Part shown: positions 6,056 through 12,285 of the stretch, piece after piece
Layout of the letters: every line of letters starts with the position of its first letter
Numbering within the stretch: position 1 is the first letter of the stretch
Origin: Phycisphaerales bacterium UBA7708
GTDB taxonomy: Bacteria; Planctomycetota; Phycisphaerae; Sedimentisphaerales; Anaerohalosphaeraceae
Length of the DNA: 12,285 bases
Direction of reading: 5' to 3'
Assembly: GCA_002482415.1 (NCBI GenBank)
Contig: DLFY01000232.1
Span: 5,670-17,954, forward strand
Notes under the pieces: generated by a model
Seen by the model: only the letters and a program-made list of their open reading frames with translations
Databases searched by the model: none
Told to the model about the DNA's origin: nothing
Translations under genes and position numbers: made by a program

Positions 6056-6109
6056 ACAAATCATTATTGATGATCAGTCATTATCCATTGAAAGGCAGGT
6101 TTTCGGACT

Positions 6110-7309
6110 ATGAAGAAATTGATTTCCTTTTTACTGCTGGCAGCTTTGGCAGGAATCCTTTTGTGGTTCGTTTATAAACGAGTGACCGTCCAGGCGGCAC
6201 CTCAGCAGGGGCCGATGGGAATGGCGCCCGTGGTGGTGGTTCAGACCCCCGTTGTTCAGGATGTTCAAACCTATTATGAGTTTACGGGCAATACCAACGC
6301 GATTGAGCAGGTGGATATTCGCGCCCGCGTCAAAGGTTATCTCAAGAGCGTGGATTATGTGGACGGCAAGGAAGTCAAGGCCGGAGACTTGCTGTTTACC
6401 ATCGAAAGCGACGAGTATCTTGCCCGCCGTGATCAGGTCAAGGCCCAGCTTGCGGTGGCTGAATCGGAACTGCAGCGGACGCAGCTGGATTATGAGCGTG
6501 TTGAAAAGGCCGTCCAGGTCAATGCCGTCAGCCGGCAGGACCTGACCACCCGGGAGGCGGAATTCCATCAGGCCCAGGCCAGAGTGCTGGCCGCCAAAGC
6601 CAGCCTGCAGACGGCCGAACTCGATTTGGGTTACACGCACATTACCAGCCCCATCAGCGGGCGGGTCAGCCGCAGGCTGGTGGATGTCGGCAACCTGGTC
6701 GGCGCGGGGGAAAGTACCCTGCTGGCGACGGTGATTCGCATGGACCCGATGTATGTGTACTTTAACGCCGGCGAAGATGTGTATCACGAATTTTTCCTGA
6801 AGTATCATTCCGAAGTCAAGCAGGGCTATCGGCCTAAATTTGAAATCGGTCTGCCCGGCCAGGAAGGGTACACGTACGAGGGGGTTCTGGATTATATCGA
6901 CAACAAGGCTGATTCGATGACCGGAACAGTTTCGGTTCGGGGGCAGGTAGCCAATACTGAAAAACACCTGCTGCCGGGGATGTTTGTCCGGATTCGCGTG
7001 CCTGCTGAAATGAAAACCAATGCCGTTCTGGTGGAAGAACGTGCCGTCAATTCCGACATCGGCGGCAAGTATATCCTGACGATCAATGCCCGGAACATCG
7101 TGGAATACAACCCTGTCAAGCTGGGCCCCAAGGTCGGTGACAGGATTGTGATTGAGTCCGGCCTGAACAAGGATCAGACCTATATTGTCAGCGGATTTCA
7201 TCTGATTCGGCCGGGTGCTCCGGTGACACCGCAGCGGGTTGGTCAGGCGGCTCCCGCAGCGGTTGAAAAAGAACCGGACAGCCCCGCATCTGCAAATCAA
7301 AAACCATAA
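6110..7309 (+). CDS. RND efflux periplasmic adaptor (membrane fusion protein, AcrA/MexA family, 399 aa)
   Basis: Links the inner-membrane pump to the outer-membrane channel. An N-terminal hydrophobic segment (about 4-22) has no lipobox cysteine, so the protein is probably anchored by a transmembrane helix. The two halves of the biotinyl-lipoyl-like domain are at about 63-100 (VDIRARVKGYLKSV) and 173-205 (LGYTHITSPISGRVSRRLVD). Between them is a helical hairpin (about 101-172). The beta-barrel domain follows (about 210-300, ending LLPGMFVRIRVP), then the membrane-proximal domain (to about 372) and a disordered Ala/Pro/Glu tail. Length is typical. The ribosome binding site is weak (CAGG ten bases upstream). 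It is 44 bases before the pump gene and part of the same operon. Confidence 0.95.
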   Translation: MKKLISFLLLAALAGILLWFVYKRVTVQAAPQQGPMGMAPVVVVQTPVVQDVQTYYEFTGNTNAIEQVDIRARVKGYLKSVDYVDGKEVKAGDLLFTIESDEYLARRDQVKAQLAVAESELQRTQLDYERVEKAVQVNAVSRQDLTTREAEFHQAQARVLAAKASLQTAELDLGYTHITSPISGRVSRRLVDVGNLVGAGESTLLATVIRMDPMYVYFNAGEDVYHEFFLKYHSEVKQGYRPKFEIGLPGQEGYTYEGVLDYIDNKADSMTGTVSVRGQVANTEKHLLPGMFVRIRVPAEMKTNAVLVEERAVNSDIGGKYILTINARNIVEYNPVKLGPKVGDRIVIESGLNKDQTYIVSGFHLIRPGAPVTPQRVGQAAPAAVEKEPDSPASANQKP

Positions 7310-7353
7310 CCCCATCAGCATGCAGCCTGATGCGGTAAGGAGATAGTCTATTT

Positions 7354-10300
7354 ATGATAAGTGAATTTTTTATCAATCGTCCGATTTTTGCCAGCGTGAT
7401 TTCGATTGTTATCGTGCTGATCGGCCTGATTACCATTCCGATGCTGCCGGTGGAAAAGACGCCGGATATTACGCCGCCGACGGTGGTGGTGGAAGCCAGT
7501 TACCCCGGCGCCAACGCCGAAGTCGTGGCCGAAACCGTGGCCACCCCCATCGAGCAGGCGATCAACGGTGTGGATAACATGCTGTATATTTCCTCCAGTT
7601 GCAGCGACAATGGACGGATGACCGTGACGGTGACATTTGAGGTGGGGACGGATATCGACATGGCCACGGTGCTGGTGCAGAACCGCGTTGCCACCGTGGA
7701 GGCCAAGCTCCCCGAAGAAGTCAAACGCCTGGGCGTTACCACGCAGAAGCAGTCATCCAATATCACGCTGGTGGCCAGCCTGATATCAACCGATGGTCGA
7801 TACGATGATATCTACATGAGCAATTATGTCAATCTGCGGATGAAAGACGAACTGCTTCGTGTGCCGGGGGTTGGAAGCATTATGGTTTTCGGCTCCAAGG
7901 ATTTTGCCATGCGGCTGTGGCTGGATCCGGAAAAGCTCAAGGCCCGCAATATGACCACCGGCGATGTGCTGGCGGCGGTGCGGGAACAGAATATCGAAGT
8001 CGCTGCCGGCCAGATTGGTTCGACGCCCACGCCCGACAACCAGAAATTTCAATATACCATCAAGACCCTCGGACGGTTGAGTACTGCCGAGGAATTTGAA
8101 AGTATTGTACTCAAAGCTGCTCCCAACGGACAGATTCTGCGGCTCAAAGATGTGGCCCGGGTGGAACTGGGCGCCGAAGGCTATTACTGGTCGGTTCAGC
8201 TCAATGACAAGCCGTCGGTGGCGATGGGTGTTTTTCAGCGGCCCGGGGCCAATTCGCTGGAAGTGGCGACCGGGATTGCCGCCAAGCTGGAAGAATTGTC
8301 CAAATCATTTCCGGATGGGCTGGAATATCATATTCCGTATAATCCCACCACCTTTGTCAGCGAATCGATCCATGAGGTGCTGGTCACACTGTTGTTCACC
8401 GTCTTTCTGGTGATTCTGTCGGTGTATATCTTCCTGGAAGACTGGCGGGCAACGCTGATTCCGTCGATTACCATTCCGGTGTCGCTGATCGGCACCTTTG
8501 CCGTCATGCTGGCGATGGGGATGTCGATTAATACCCTGACGATGTTCGGCCTGGTGCTGGTCATCGGTATTGTGGTGGATGATGCGATTGTGGTGGTGGA
8601 AAACGTCAGCCGCATCATGGAGCATGAGAATCTGTCCGCCCGGGATGCCTCCATCAAGGCGATGAAGCAGATTACCGGCCCGATTATCGCCACCACGCTG
8701 GTGCTGCTGGCGGTGTTTGTGCCGACGGTTATTATGGGCGGCATCAGCGGTATGTTATACATGCAGTTTGGTATCACGATTTCCATTGCCGTGTGTTTTT
8801 CAACTATCAACGCACTGACACTCAGTCCGGCATTGACGGCGCTGCTGCTTCGGCCCCGCAGCGAACACGGCAACCGTCTGGCCAAATGGTTTGACCGGTT
8901 TATGAAAAGCTCCACCAGCAGCTACGTTGAAGTGGTGCGGTCGGTCATCCGCAAAAGCATTTTTGCCATGCTGATTTTTGCAGTCATGACAGCCGGTTCA
9001 CTGATGATATTAAAGAAGCTGCCGACCGGCTTTATTCCCAATGAAGACGAAGGCTCCATTTTTGTGAATGTTCGTCTGCCGGACGGCTCGACTCTGGAAC
9101 GAACGCAAAAGGTTTTGGAGCAGGTTGGACAGATTCTTCAGACCACCCCCGGTGTCCAGGATTATGTGTCGGTGGCGGGGTATTCCATGCTGGATGGTAC
9201 ACTTGCAGCCAATGGCGGAATATGCTTTGTCAATCTGAAGCCCTGGGCTCAACGCAAAGATCCGTCGCTGCATGTCTCGGCAATCATCGGCACGCTGCAA
9301 ATGCGGCTGTTTGGCATTACCGAAGGATTTTGCCTGGCGTTCGGTCCACCGTCAATTCACGGTCTGGGCAACACCAGCGGTTTTGAGCTGCGGCTCCAGG
9401 ACCGCGGCGGCGCCGGCCTGCTGGCTCTCGAGAAAGCGGCCAACGACCTGCTGGCCAAGGCCGGTACCAGTCCGGTGGTTACACAGCTCAACAGCACCTT
9501 CCGGGCCAGTGTGCCGCAGTTATATGTGGATATCGACCGCGTGAAAGCCAAAAGCCTCGGTGTACCGCTGAACACCGTCTTTGATACCCTGCAAACCTAT
9601 CTGGGCAGTACGTATGTCAACGATTTTAACCTGTTTGGGCGAACGTTCAAGGTCGTTGCTCAGGCAGACCGGGAATTTCGTGCCACCGCCGACAGCATCG
9701 GTCAGCTCGAGGTTCGCAATGCTCAGGGACAGATGCTGCCGCTGCGGACGCTGCTGACGGTTCGGGATACGATTGGCCCCCAGCTTGTTACCCATTATAA
9801 TCTGTATTCCTCCACAACCATCACCGGGTCAACGAATCCGGGGTTCAGCTCCGGGCAGGCCATTGCCGAGATGGAACGTCTGTGCAAAGAAACGCTGCCA
9901 TCCAATATCGGCTATGAATGGTCGGGTATGAGTTATCAGGAAATCCGCGCCGGCAACCAGGCCCCCATTATCTTTATGGTGGCAGCGCTGTTTTCATTCT
10001 TGTTCCTGGCCGCTCAGTATGAAAGCTGGACGATTCCGCTGGCGATTGTATTTGCCGTGCCGCTGGCGCTGCTGGGAGCGGTCTCATTTACCTGGCTGCG
10101 GGCGTATGACAATAATATCTATACGCAAATTGGTATCGTGCTGCTGATTGGTTTGGCAACAAAAACCGCGATTCTGCTGGTGGAATTTGCCAAATCCCAT
10201 CACGAAGAAGGCTATGGCATCGAAGAATCGGCCATTGAAGCTGCTCGCCTGCGGTTCCGTCCGATTCTGATGACGGCATTATCGACCCTGATTGGTACGG

Positions 10301-10476
10301 TTCCTCTGGTGATTGCCACCGGCGCCGGCGCGGTCGCCCGACGGGCTTTGGGAACAGCGGTCTTTGGCGGGATGCTGCTGGCAACGATTTTCGGCGTCCT
10401 GATGGTCCCCGTCTTCTTTGTCGTCGTTCAGAAGCTAACCGAAAGGATTCGTCCGAAAAAAGCACAGAAAGCATAA
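7354..10476 (+). CDS. RND multidrug efflux pump, HAE1 family (1040 aa)
   Basis: Inner-membrane proton-driven transporter of the AcrB/MexB type that captures substrates from the periplasm and inner membrane. It begins MISEFFINRPIFASVISIVI (first membrane helix). The porter domain contains TPDITPPTVVVEASYPGA (36-53) and GSTPTPDNQKFQYTIKTLG (222-240). The proton-relay aspartates are Asp409 and Asp410 in GIVVDDAIVVVEN, and the partner lysine is Lys937 in GLATKTAILLVEFAK. The second porter domain carries PPSIHGLGNTSGFELRLQDRGG (665-686) and the docking stretch GSTYVNDFNLFGRTFKVVAQAD (751-772). The DD/K relay identifies the HAE1 drug and hydrophobe class rather than heavy-metal (CzcA) pumps. Full length, no frameshift. 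AAGGAG is 11 bases upstream of the ATG. Last gene of the operon, followed by three hairpins and a terminator. The exact substrate is unknown. Confidence 0.97.
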   Translation: MISEFFINRPIFASVISIVIVLIGLITIPMLPVEKTPDITPPTVVVEASYPGANAEVVAETVATPIEQAINGVDNMLYISSSCSDNGRMTVTVTFEVGTDIDMATVLVQNRVATVEAKLPEEVKRLGVTTQKQSSNITLVASLISTDGRYDDIYMSNYVNLRMKDELLRVPGVGSIMVFGSKDFAMRLWLDPEKLKARNMTTGDVLAAVREQNIEVAAGQIGSTPTPDNQKFQYTIKTLGRLSTAEEFESIVLKAAPNGQILRLKDVARVELGAEGYYWSVQLNDKPSVAMGVFQRPGANSLEVATGIAAKLEELSKSFPDGLEYHIPYNPTTFVSESIHEVLVTLLFTVFLVILSVYIFLEDWRATLIPSITIPVSLIGTFAVMLAMGMSINTLTMFGLVLVIGIVVDDAIVVVENVSRIMEHENLSARDASIKAMKQITGPIIATTLVLLAVFVPTVIMGGISGMLYMQFGITISIAVCFSTINALTLSPALTALLLRPRSEHGNRLAKWFDRFMKSSTSSYVEVVRSVIRKSIFAMLIFAVMTAGSLMILKKLPTGFIPNEDEGSIFVNVRLPDGSTLERTQKVLEQVGQILQTTPGVQDYVSVAGYSMLDGTLAANGGICFVNLKPWAQRKDPSLHVSAIIGTLQMRLFGITEGFCLAFGPPSIHGLGNTSGFELRLQDRGGAGLLALEKAANDLLAKAGTSPVVTQLNSTFRASVPQLYVDIDRVKAKSLGVPLNTVFDTLQTYLGSTYVNDFNLFGRTFKVVAQADREFRATADSIGQLEVRNAQGQMLPLRTLLTVRDTIGPQLVTHYNLYSSTTITGSTNPGFSSGQAIAEMERLCKETLPSNIGYEWSGMSYQEIRAGNQAPIIFMVAALFSFLFLAAQYESWTIPLAIVFAVPLALLGAVSFTWLRAYDNNIYTQIGIVLLIGLATKTAILLVEFAKSHHEEGYGIEESAIEAARLRFRPILMTALSTLIGTVPLVIATGAGAVARRALGTAVFGGMLLATIFGVLMVPVFFVVVQKLTERIRPKKAQKA

Positions 10477-10491
10477 TTGGCAGGGCGGATT

Positions 10492-10532
10492 CAGACCTGT
10501 CTGGTCTGGTGTCAGTTCTGCCATAGTGGCAG
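10492..10532 (+). repeat. Two tandem stem-loops in the 3' untranslated region
   Basis: CAGACC (10492-10497) pairs with GGTCTG (10503-10508) over a five-base loop. CTGCCA (10518-10523) pairs with TGGCAG (10527-10532) over a three-base loop. They lie between the pump stop codon and the terminator. They may protect the mRNA 3' end, or belong to a small RNA released from it. Confidence 0.45.
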
Positions 10533-10548
10533 TGATAGCGGTTCATAA

Positions 10549-10587
10549 CCGGCAGGATCATCGTTGTATGGGCCTGCCGGATTTTTT
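10549..10587 (+). terminator. Intrinsic terminator of the efflux operon
   Basis: CCGGCAGG (10549-10556) pairs perfectly with CCTGCCGG (10573-10580), and after one A a six-base T run follows (10582-10587). The loop is 16 bases. This ends the three-gene operon before the groES promoter region. Confidence 0.85.
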
Positions 10588-10600
10588 ATAACCCTATTTC

Positions 10601-10626
10601 AATAAATAAGATATGGCTTATTTGTT
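10601..10626. repeat. Dyad upstream of the groES promoter
   Basis: AAATAAG (10604-10610) and CTTATTT (10617-10623) are perfect inverted arms six bases apart, and AA/TT pairs extend the dyad to 10601-10626 with one mismatch. The centre is about 55 bases before the predicted start. It may bind an activator or architectural protein, although sigma-54 activators usually bind farther upstream. Confidence 0.35.
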
Positions 10627-10641
10627 GGATGTTTTTAAGAT

Positions 10642-10658
10642 TTGGCACGTCATTTGCA
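10642..10658 (+). promoter_or_regulatory. Consensus sigma-54 (RpoN) promoter of groES-groEL
   Basis: The sequence TTGGCACGTCATTTGCA matches the -24/-12 consensus TGGCACG-N4-TTGC(A/T) at every defined base. GG (10644-10645) and GC (10656-10657) are separated by exactly ten bases, as sigma-54 requires. The expected start is near 10669, about 87 bases before the groES ATG. No convincing sigma-70 promoter and no CIRCE operator (TTAGCACTC-N9-GAGTGCTAA) is visible in this gap. Confidence 0.75.
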
Positions 10659-10667
10659 ATTTTACGG

Positions 10668-10703
10668 TTCTCTAAGTAGAGAAGTTTGTTTCGACAGAAA
10701 CAA
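10668..10703 (+). promoter_or_regulatory. Two tandem hairpins at the predicted 5' end of the groES mRNA
   Basis: TTCTCT-AAGT-AGAGAA (10668-10683) and TTGTTTC-GACA-GAAACAA (10686-10703) are perfect stem-loops two bases apart, starting at the predicted transcription start. They may stabilise the mRNA, act as DNA operators in place of CIRCE, or respond to temperature. They do not cover the ribosome binding site at about 10741, so direct thermometer action on it is not evident. Confidence 0.45.
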
Positions 10704-10755
10704 GACGAATTAAATCGGAATAACATAAGTATTGTTTTGAAAGGAGTAACACACA

Positions 10756-11046
10756 ATGAACATCAGACCTTTGGCGGATAAGGTGATTGTTCAGCGGATC
10801 GAAGCAGAGTCCAAGACGGCCGGCGGTATCGTTTTGCCGGATTCGGCCAAGGAAAAGCCCCAGCGCGGAAAAATTATTGCCGTGGGTGAAGGCAAACTGC
10901 TCGATAATGGCAAGCGCGGCGAGATGTCGGTGAAAAAGGGCCAGGAAGTCCTGTTTACCAGCTATGCCGGCACGGAAGTCAAGATTGACGGCAAGGAATA
11001 TCTGATTATGGATGAGTCGGATATTATGGCCATTGTCGAAGCATAA
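10756..11046 (+). CDS. groES: Co-chaperonin GroES (96 aa)
   Basis: Forms the seven-subunit lid that caps GroEL during ATP-driven protein folding in the cytoplasm. The start [18 protein letters not shown] is the family N terminus. The mobile loop that contacts GroEL is at about 17-33, with the hydrophobic triplet GGIVLPD. The C-terminal strands read [31 protein letters not shown]. Length is typical. AAGGAG lies nine bases upstream of the ATG. groEL starts 99 bases after its stop, and no terminator is visible in that gap, so the two are probably one operon driven by the sigma-54 promoter. Confidence 0.98.
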   Translation: MNIRPLADKVIVQRIEAESKTAGGIVLPDSAKEKPQRGKIIAVGEGKLLDNGKRGEMSVKKGQEVLFTSYAGTEVKIDGKEYLIMDESDIMAIVEA

Positions 11047-11145
11047 ATAGACGTATGAGTTCTGATTGGCCGACCCGGACCATGATCTTGTCTGTCGCGG
11101 CCGGACAAAAGACTCTCACAAAGACAGAATACAGGAGAAACAATA

Positions 11146-12285
11146 ATGGCAGCTAAAAAAATAGCATTTGATACAGAAGCACGCGCGGCGATCCGCGAAG
11201 GCGTTCGCAAGCTTGCCCGCGCCGTCAAGATTACCCTGGGCCCCTGCGGCCGCAACGTCATTCTCGAAAAATCCTTCGGCTCGCCGACCGTCACCAAAGA
11301 TGGTGTATCCGTTGCCAAGGAAATCGAACTGTCTGACCCGTATGAAAATATGGGCGCCCAGATGGTCAAAGAAGTCGCCTCCAAGACCAGCAATGTCGCC
11401 GGCGATGGAACCACGACGGCAACCATCCTGGCCGAAGCCATTTTTGAGGAAGGGTTGAAAAATATTACTGCCGGGGCCAACCCGATGCAGGTCAAACGTG
11501 GTATTGATAAGGCGGTCGAGACCATTATCTCGGAACTCCAGAAGATGTGCACCCCGATTGAGTCCAGCAAGCAGATCGAACAGGTTGCCACCTGCTCGGC
11601 CAACCAGGATGCCGAAATCGGCAAGACCCTGGCTCAGGCGATGGACAAAGTCGGCAAAGACGGCGTCATCACCGTCGAGGAAGGCCAGTCGCTGGATACC
11701 GTGGTGGACCTGCTGGAAGGCATGCAGTTTGATAAAGGCTATCTGTCGCCGCACTTTATCACCAATCCCGAAGAGCGCGCCTGCGTGCTGGAAAAGCCCT
11801 TTGTGCTGATTTATGAAAAGAAAATCTCCGCAGTCAAAACGATGGTGCCAGTGCTGGAACAGGTTGCCAAGGCCGGTCGTCCGCTGCTGATTATTGCCGA
11901 AGACGTCGAAGGCGAAGCCCTGGCGACGCTGGTGGTCAACAAACTCCGCGGCGTGCTGAATATCTGTGCGGTCAAGGCCCCCGGCTTTGGCGACAGACGC
12001 AAAGCCATGCTGCAGGATATCGCTGTCCTGACCGGCGGCGAAGCCATCTTCGAGGATCTCGGCGTGCAGCTCGAAAATGTCAAGCTTAATCAGCTCGGCC
12101 AGGCCAAACGCATCACCATCGACAAGGACACCACGACCATCGTCGAAGGTGCCGGCAAGACCGGTGATATCAAGGGCCGCATCGAACAGCTCAAGCGTGA
12201 AATCGATGCTTCGACCAGCGAATACGATATTGAAAAGCTTCAGGAACGTCTGGCCAAGCTGGCCGGCGGCGTTGCCGTCATCAAA
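11146..12285 (+). CDS. groEL: Chaperonin GroEL, 5' part (first 380 codons)
   Basis: Double-ring ATP-dependent folding chamber that works with GroES. The frame opens with [20 protein letters not shown], has AGGAG eight bases upstream, and is cut by the right edge without a stop. ATP-site motifs are [12 protein letters not shown] (about 29-40) and [11 protein letters not shown] (about 84-94), with the catalytic aspartate of the GDGTTT motif. The apical domain contains [27 protein letters not shown] and [14 protein letters not shown]. The last visible residues, LAGGVAVIK, are the usual start of the second intermediate-domain segment, so roughly the C-terminal third is missing, including the second ATP-site aspartate and any GGM tail. 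The usual Lys of LGPKGRN is Cys here, and the usual KTNDVAGD reads KTSNVAGD. Confidence 0.98.
   Translation, partial: MAAKKIAFDTEARAAIREGVRKLARAVKITLGPCGRNVILEKSFGSPTVTKDGVSVAKEIELSDPYENMGAQMVKEVASKTSNVAGDGTTTATILAEAIFEEGLKNITAGANPMQVKRGIDKAVETIISELQKMCTPIESSKQIEQVATCSANQDAEIGKTLAQAMDKVGKDGVITVEEGQSLDTVVDLLEGMQFDKGYLSPHFITNPEERACVLEKPFVLIYEKKISAVKTMVPVLEQVAKAGRPLLIIAEDVEGEALATLVVNKLRGVLNICAVKAPGFGDRRKAMLQDIAVLTGGEAIFEDLGVQLENVKLNQLGQAKRITIDKDTTTIVEGAGKTGDIKGRIEQLKREIDASTSEYDIEKLQERLAKLAGGVAVIK

Noticed and set aside
6131..7321. A 396-codon minus-strand reading frame opposite the adaptor gene
   Set aside because: Shadow of a clear AcrA-family gene; its peptide is rich in His, Asn and Gln with no domain, typical of antisense translation.
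10588..10755. CIRCE heat-shock operator upstream of groES
   Set aside because: Neither TTAGCACTC nor GAGTGCTAA, nor a close variant with nine-base spacing, is present; the inverted repeats found have different sequences.
11116..11754. Minus-strand frames of over 200 codons opposite groEL
   Set aside because: Antisense of an unmistakable GroEL coding sequence.
1..12285. CRISPR array, insertion sequence or prophage
   Set aside because: No regularly spaced direct repeats, no transposase or integrase frame, no terminal inverted repeats with target duplication. The genes are ordinary chromosomal ones.

Overview
The window looks like chromosomal DNA from a bacterium with two membranes. Evidence for the double envelope is a complete RND efflux operon with an outer-membrane channel. 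GC content appears a little above half in genes and clearly lower between them. A short FecR/anti-sigma-like protein of a kind frequent in Planctomycetota, plus the type of GTP-dependent PEP carboxykinase, suggest the Planctomycetota (perhaps Phycisphaerae). That placement is an inference with low confidence.

Left part, mostly leftward transcription (1-3930). Positions 1-110 hold only unassigned edge reading frames. A HAD-superfamily phosphatase/mutase of the beta-phosphoglucomutase type follows (186-863, minus). Its upstream region has a perfect 10-bp long-range inverted repeat beside an intrinsic terminator lying just before the ribosome binding site, which is an attenuator-like layout. Further right on the same strand is a compact, self-contained transcription unit: a near-consensus sigma-70 promoter, about 85 nt of predicted structured RNA, and a terminator. 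It codes for no evident protein and carries CUCCUUCU twice; I call it a small RNA candidate. Next are a 108-codon FecR/anti-sigma-like gene with its own promoter (1378-1704, minus) and a GTP-dependent PEP carboxykinase gene (1972-3843, minus) with a promoter and a downstream hairpin.

Middle part (about 3930-10590, plus). An AT-rich divergent intergenic region of roughly 600 bases carries candidate promoters, two dyads and two tiny overlapping upstream reading frames. These lead into a three-gene tripartite efflux operon in the order outer-membrane channel, periplasmic adaptor, inner-membrane RND pump. The operon ends in a run of three hairpins, the last a strong terminator. No transcriptional regulator gene lies beside it in the window.

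Right part (about 10600-12285, plus). groES and the first 380 codons of groEL. The groES upstream region has a perfect-consensus sigma-54 (-24/-12) promoter and no CIRCE heat-shock operator. Two tandem hairpins sit at the predicted mRNA 5' end.

The protein-coding genes belong to known families. The most unusual content is regulatory: the small RNA unit, the attenuator-like leader of the HAD gene, the upstream reading frames of the efflux operon, and the sigma-54 promoter of the chaperonin operon.
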